Shown here: in pieces, positions 62,999 through 64,000 of the stretch
How the letters are laid out: every line of letters begins with the position of its first letter
Numbering within the stretch: the first letter of the stretch is position 1
Assembly (NCBI RefSeq): GCF_003217355.1
Contig: NZ_QJTK01000001.1
Location: 186,001 to 250,000 of the forward strand
Direction: 5' to 3'
Source of the DNA: Rhodobacter viridis
Lineage (GTDB): Bacteria; Pseudomonadota; Alphaproteobacteria; Rhodobacterales; Rhodobacteraceae
DNA length: 64,000 bases
Notes under the pieces: generated by a model
Seen by the model: only the letters and a program-made list of their open reading frames with translations
The model's database searches: none
What the model was told of the DNA's origin: nothing
Translations under genes and position numbers: made by a program

Positions 62999-63009
62999 CC
63001 TTGCCTCCT

Positions 63010-63038
63010 GAATTATGAATATTGCAGATGCATAATTC
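63010..63038. promoter_or_regulatory. Inverted repeat before the L,D-transpeptidase gene
   Basis: GAATTATG (63010-63017) and CATAATTC (63031-63038) are perfect inverted repeats separated by 13 bases. They abut the AGGAGG ribosome site (63004-63009) and lie in an AT-rich island. This could be an operator or, if transcribed, a hairpin that gates the ribosome site. Confidence 0.5.
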
Positions 63039-63100
63039 GAAAAAGGCGGGGCGGGTTCCAGTCAATTCCTGTCACGAGCGAGTGAGAGGGGGACGAGATG

Positions 63101-63127
63101 AAAAAGGCCCCCCGGACGGGAGGCCGT
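63101..63127 (-). terminator. Terminator after infC
   Basis: On the minus strand GGCCTCCC (63125-63118) pairs with GGGGGGCC (63113-63106), with one wobble, and ends in TTTTT at 63105-63101. The plus strand also ends in T residues. Confidence 0.75.
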
Positions 63128-63150
63128 TTTTCGTGCCGAGATCGCAGCGC

Positions 63151-63690
63151 TTATTTCGGCGCGATCATCATCACCATCTGGCGGCCTTCAAGCTTCGGCA
63201 TCGATTCGACCTTGCCGGCATCGCCGACATCGCCCACGACCCGGTTCAGAAGTTCCATGCCAAGCTGCTGGTGCGCCATCTCGCGGCCGCGGAAGCGAAG
63301 GGTGACCTTCACCTTGTCGCCTTCCTCCAGGAATTTCATCACCGAGCGCATCTTGACCTCGTAGTCATGCGTATCGGTGCCCGGGCGGAACTTGATTTCC
63401 TTGATCTCGATGACCTTCTGCTTCTTGCGAGCTTCGGCCTCTTTCTTCTGCTGTTCGTATTTGAACTTGCCGAAGTCCATGATCTTGCAGACCGGCGGAA
63501 CGGCGGTCGGCGAGATTTCCACGAGGTCGAGCCCGGCCTCTTCGGCCATCTGCATCGCACGGGCGGGCGTGACCACGCCGACGTTCTCCCCATCCGCCCC
63601 GATCAGGCGGATTTCAGGCGCGCGGATGCGGTCGTTGATCCGGGGGCCGGTCTCGCGTTGCGGCGGGGCATTGTGCGGTCTGCGGGCTAT
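63151..63690 (-). CDS. infC: Translation initiation factor IF-3
   Basis: IF-3 binds the 30S subunit and checks the start codon and initiator tRNA. The full family frame is 179 codons: the N-domain with [19 protein letters not shown] and [22 protein letters not shown], then the C-domain with [17 protein letters not shown] and [12 protein letters not shown]. The N-domain can only be complete if translation begins at an ATA codon (63690-63688), eight bases after an AAAGGA site; no ATG, GTG or TTG is in frame before the conserved RINDRIR. E. coli infC uses the equally rare AUU and is autoregulated through it. Confidence 0.93.
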   Translation of the reverse strand: MARRPHNAPPQRETGPRINDRIRAPEIRLIGADGENVGVVTPARAMQMAEEAGLDLVEISPTAVPPVCKIMDFGKFKYEQQKKEAEARKKQKVIEIKEIKFRPGTDTHDYEVKMRSVMKFLEEGDKVKVTLRFRGREMAHQQLGMELLNRVVGDVGDAGKVESMPKLEGRQMVMMIAPK

Positions 63691-63899
63691 GGCTCTGATC
63701 CTTTTGTGGTGAGCGAATGGCGCGCAAAATAGGGGCAGGGGCCTTGTCTTTCAACCGGATTCCGCAGCCGTCTCGGCGGGAATCGGCTTGTGCTTCGAAA
63801 AAGGCGGCAATGCGACACGTTTCCTTATTCCCAAGTGCAGGCGATAGTTGGAATTGTTGATCGTTCCCATGAGAATCCCAACATGAAAAGGGGGGAAGA

Positions 63900-64000
63900 A
63901 TGACCGAAGTGAAATGGAAAGACCTGCCGCAAAATGCCAAGGCGACGCTTGGCATTATCGGCGGGGGGATCCTGCTGGCCCTGATCCTTGGCCTGATGTC
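63900..64000 (+). CDS. Membrane protein, N-terminal part (runs off the window)
   Basis: The frame opens with ATG after a GGGGGGAAGA site and continues to the window edge, giving 33 full codons (MTEVKWKDLPQNAKATLG, then a glycine-rich hydrophobic helix IIGGGILLALILGLM). The N-terminal signal-anchor character is clear; the family cannot be told. It is divergent from infC. Confidence 0.6.
   Translation, partial: MTEVKWKDLPQNAKATLGIIGGGILLALILGLM

Overview
The window reads as chromosome of a high-G+C alphaproteobacterium of the Rhodobacter group, most likely Rhodobacter capsulatus or a close relative. This is inferred from gene content and sequence style: a nuo cluster running straight into birA and coaX, RNase J in place of an RNase E-only system, an alphaproteobacterial RF2 with an SPYD codon-recognition loop, a GTTC-N7-GTTC SOS box before uvrA, and many DUF families common in Rhodobacterales. 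No rRNA, tRNA, prophage, insertion sequence or CRISPR array was seen. Coding density is high and about 59 protein genes are supported.

Layout. 1-4.8 kb: end of the complex I operon (nuoM, nuoN), then birA, coaX and RNase J, overlapping or nearly so. 5-8.9 kb: a DUF3422 membrane protein and the ilvB-ilvN acetolactate synthase operon on the minus strand, preceded by a Leu/Val leader-peptide attenuator. 9.3-15.7 kb: a TRAP transporter QM pair without a binding protein, an acyl-CoA ligase, prfB and a P-loop kinase. 15.8-29.8 kb: bactofilin plus M23 peptidase, a Bcp peroxiredoxin, a giant AsmA-like protein with queA, an MFS transporter, DUF924, lpdA, a rhodanese and uvrA. 29.8-33.9 kb: an RTX protein, a methyltransferase, a small secreted protein and a Crp/Fnr-DUF2892 pair. 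33.9-39.7 kb: a valine-degradation cluster (mmsB, a 3-hydroxyisobutyryl-CoA hydrolase-like gene, an acyl-CoA dehydrogenase, mmsA) with a divergent LysR regulator. 39.8-51 kb: housekeeping (coaD, purF-cvpA-radA, mlaFE-alr, dnaB, pyrE, pyrC). 51-52.2 kb: small proteins. 52.2-62.1 kb: an accessory-looking glycan-modification cluster with two GT2/GT92-like genes, a methyltransferase, a GT61-like enzyme, a GSCFA protein, an SGNH-like protein and an alanine-rich protein. 62.2-64 kb: a candidate small RNA, an L,D-transpeptidase, infC and the start of a membrane protein.

Non-coding signals are the most interesting part. (1) At 62214-62387 an FNR-type palindrome, a -10-like hexamer at class II spacing, three hairpins each exposing a CUCCCU motif and a strong terminator suggest an oxygen- or redox-regulated anti-Shine-Dalgarno small RNA. 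(2) The ilvB leader is a complete compact attenuator. (3) infC can only start at an AUA codon. (4) A family of intergenic repeats with a CTTGnCnCAAATA core occurs at least eleven times, often as facing pairs. (5) Three adjacent, otherwise unrelated proteins of the glycan cluster share lysine/arginine/alanine/glutamate-rich tails.
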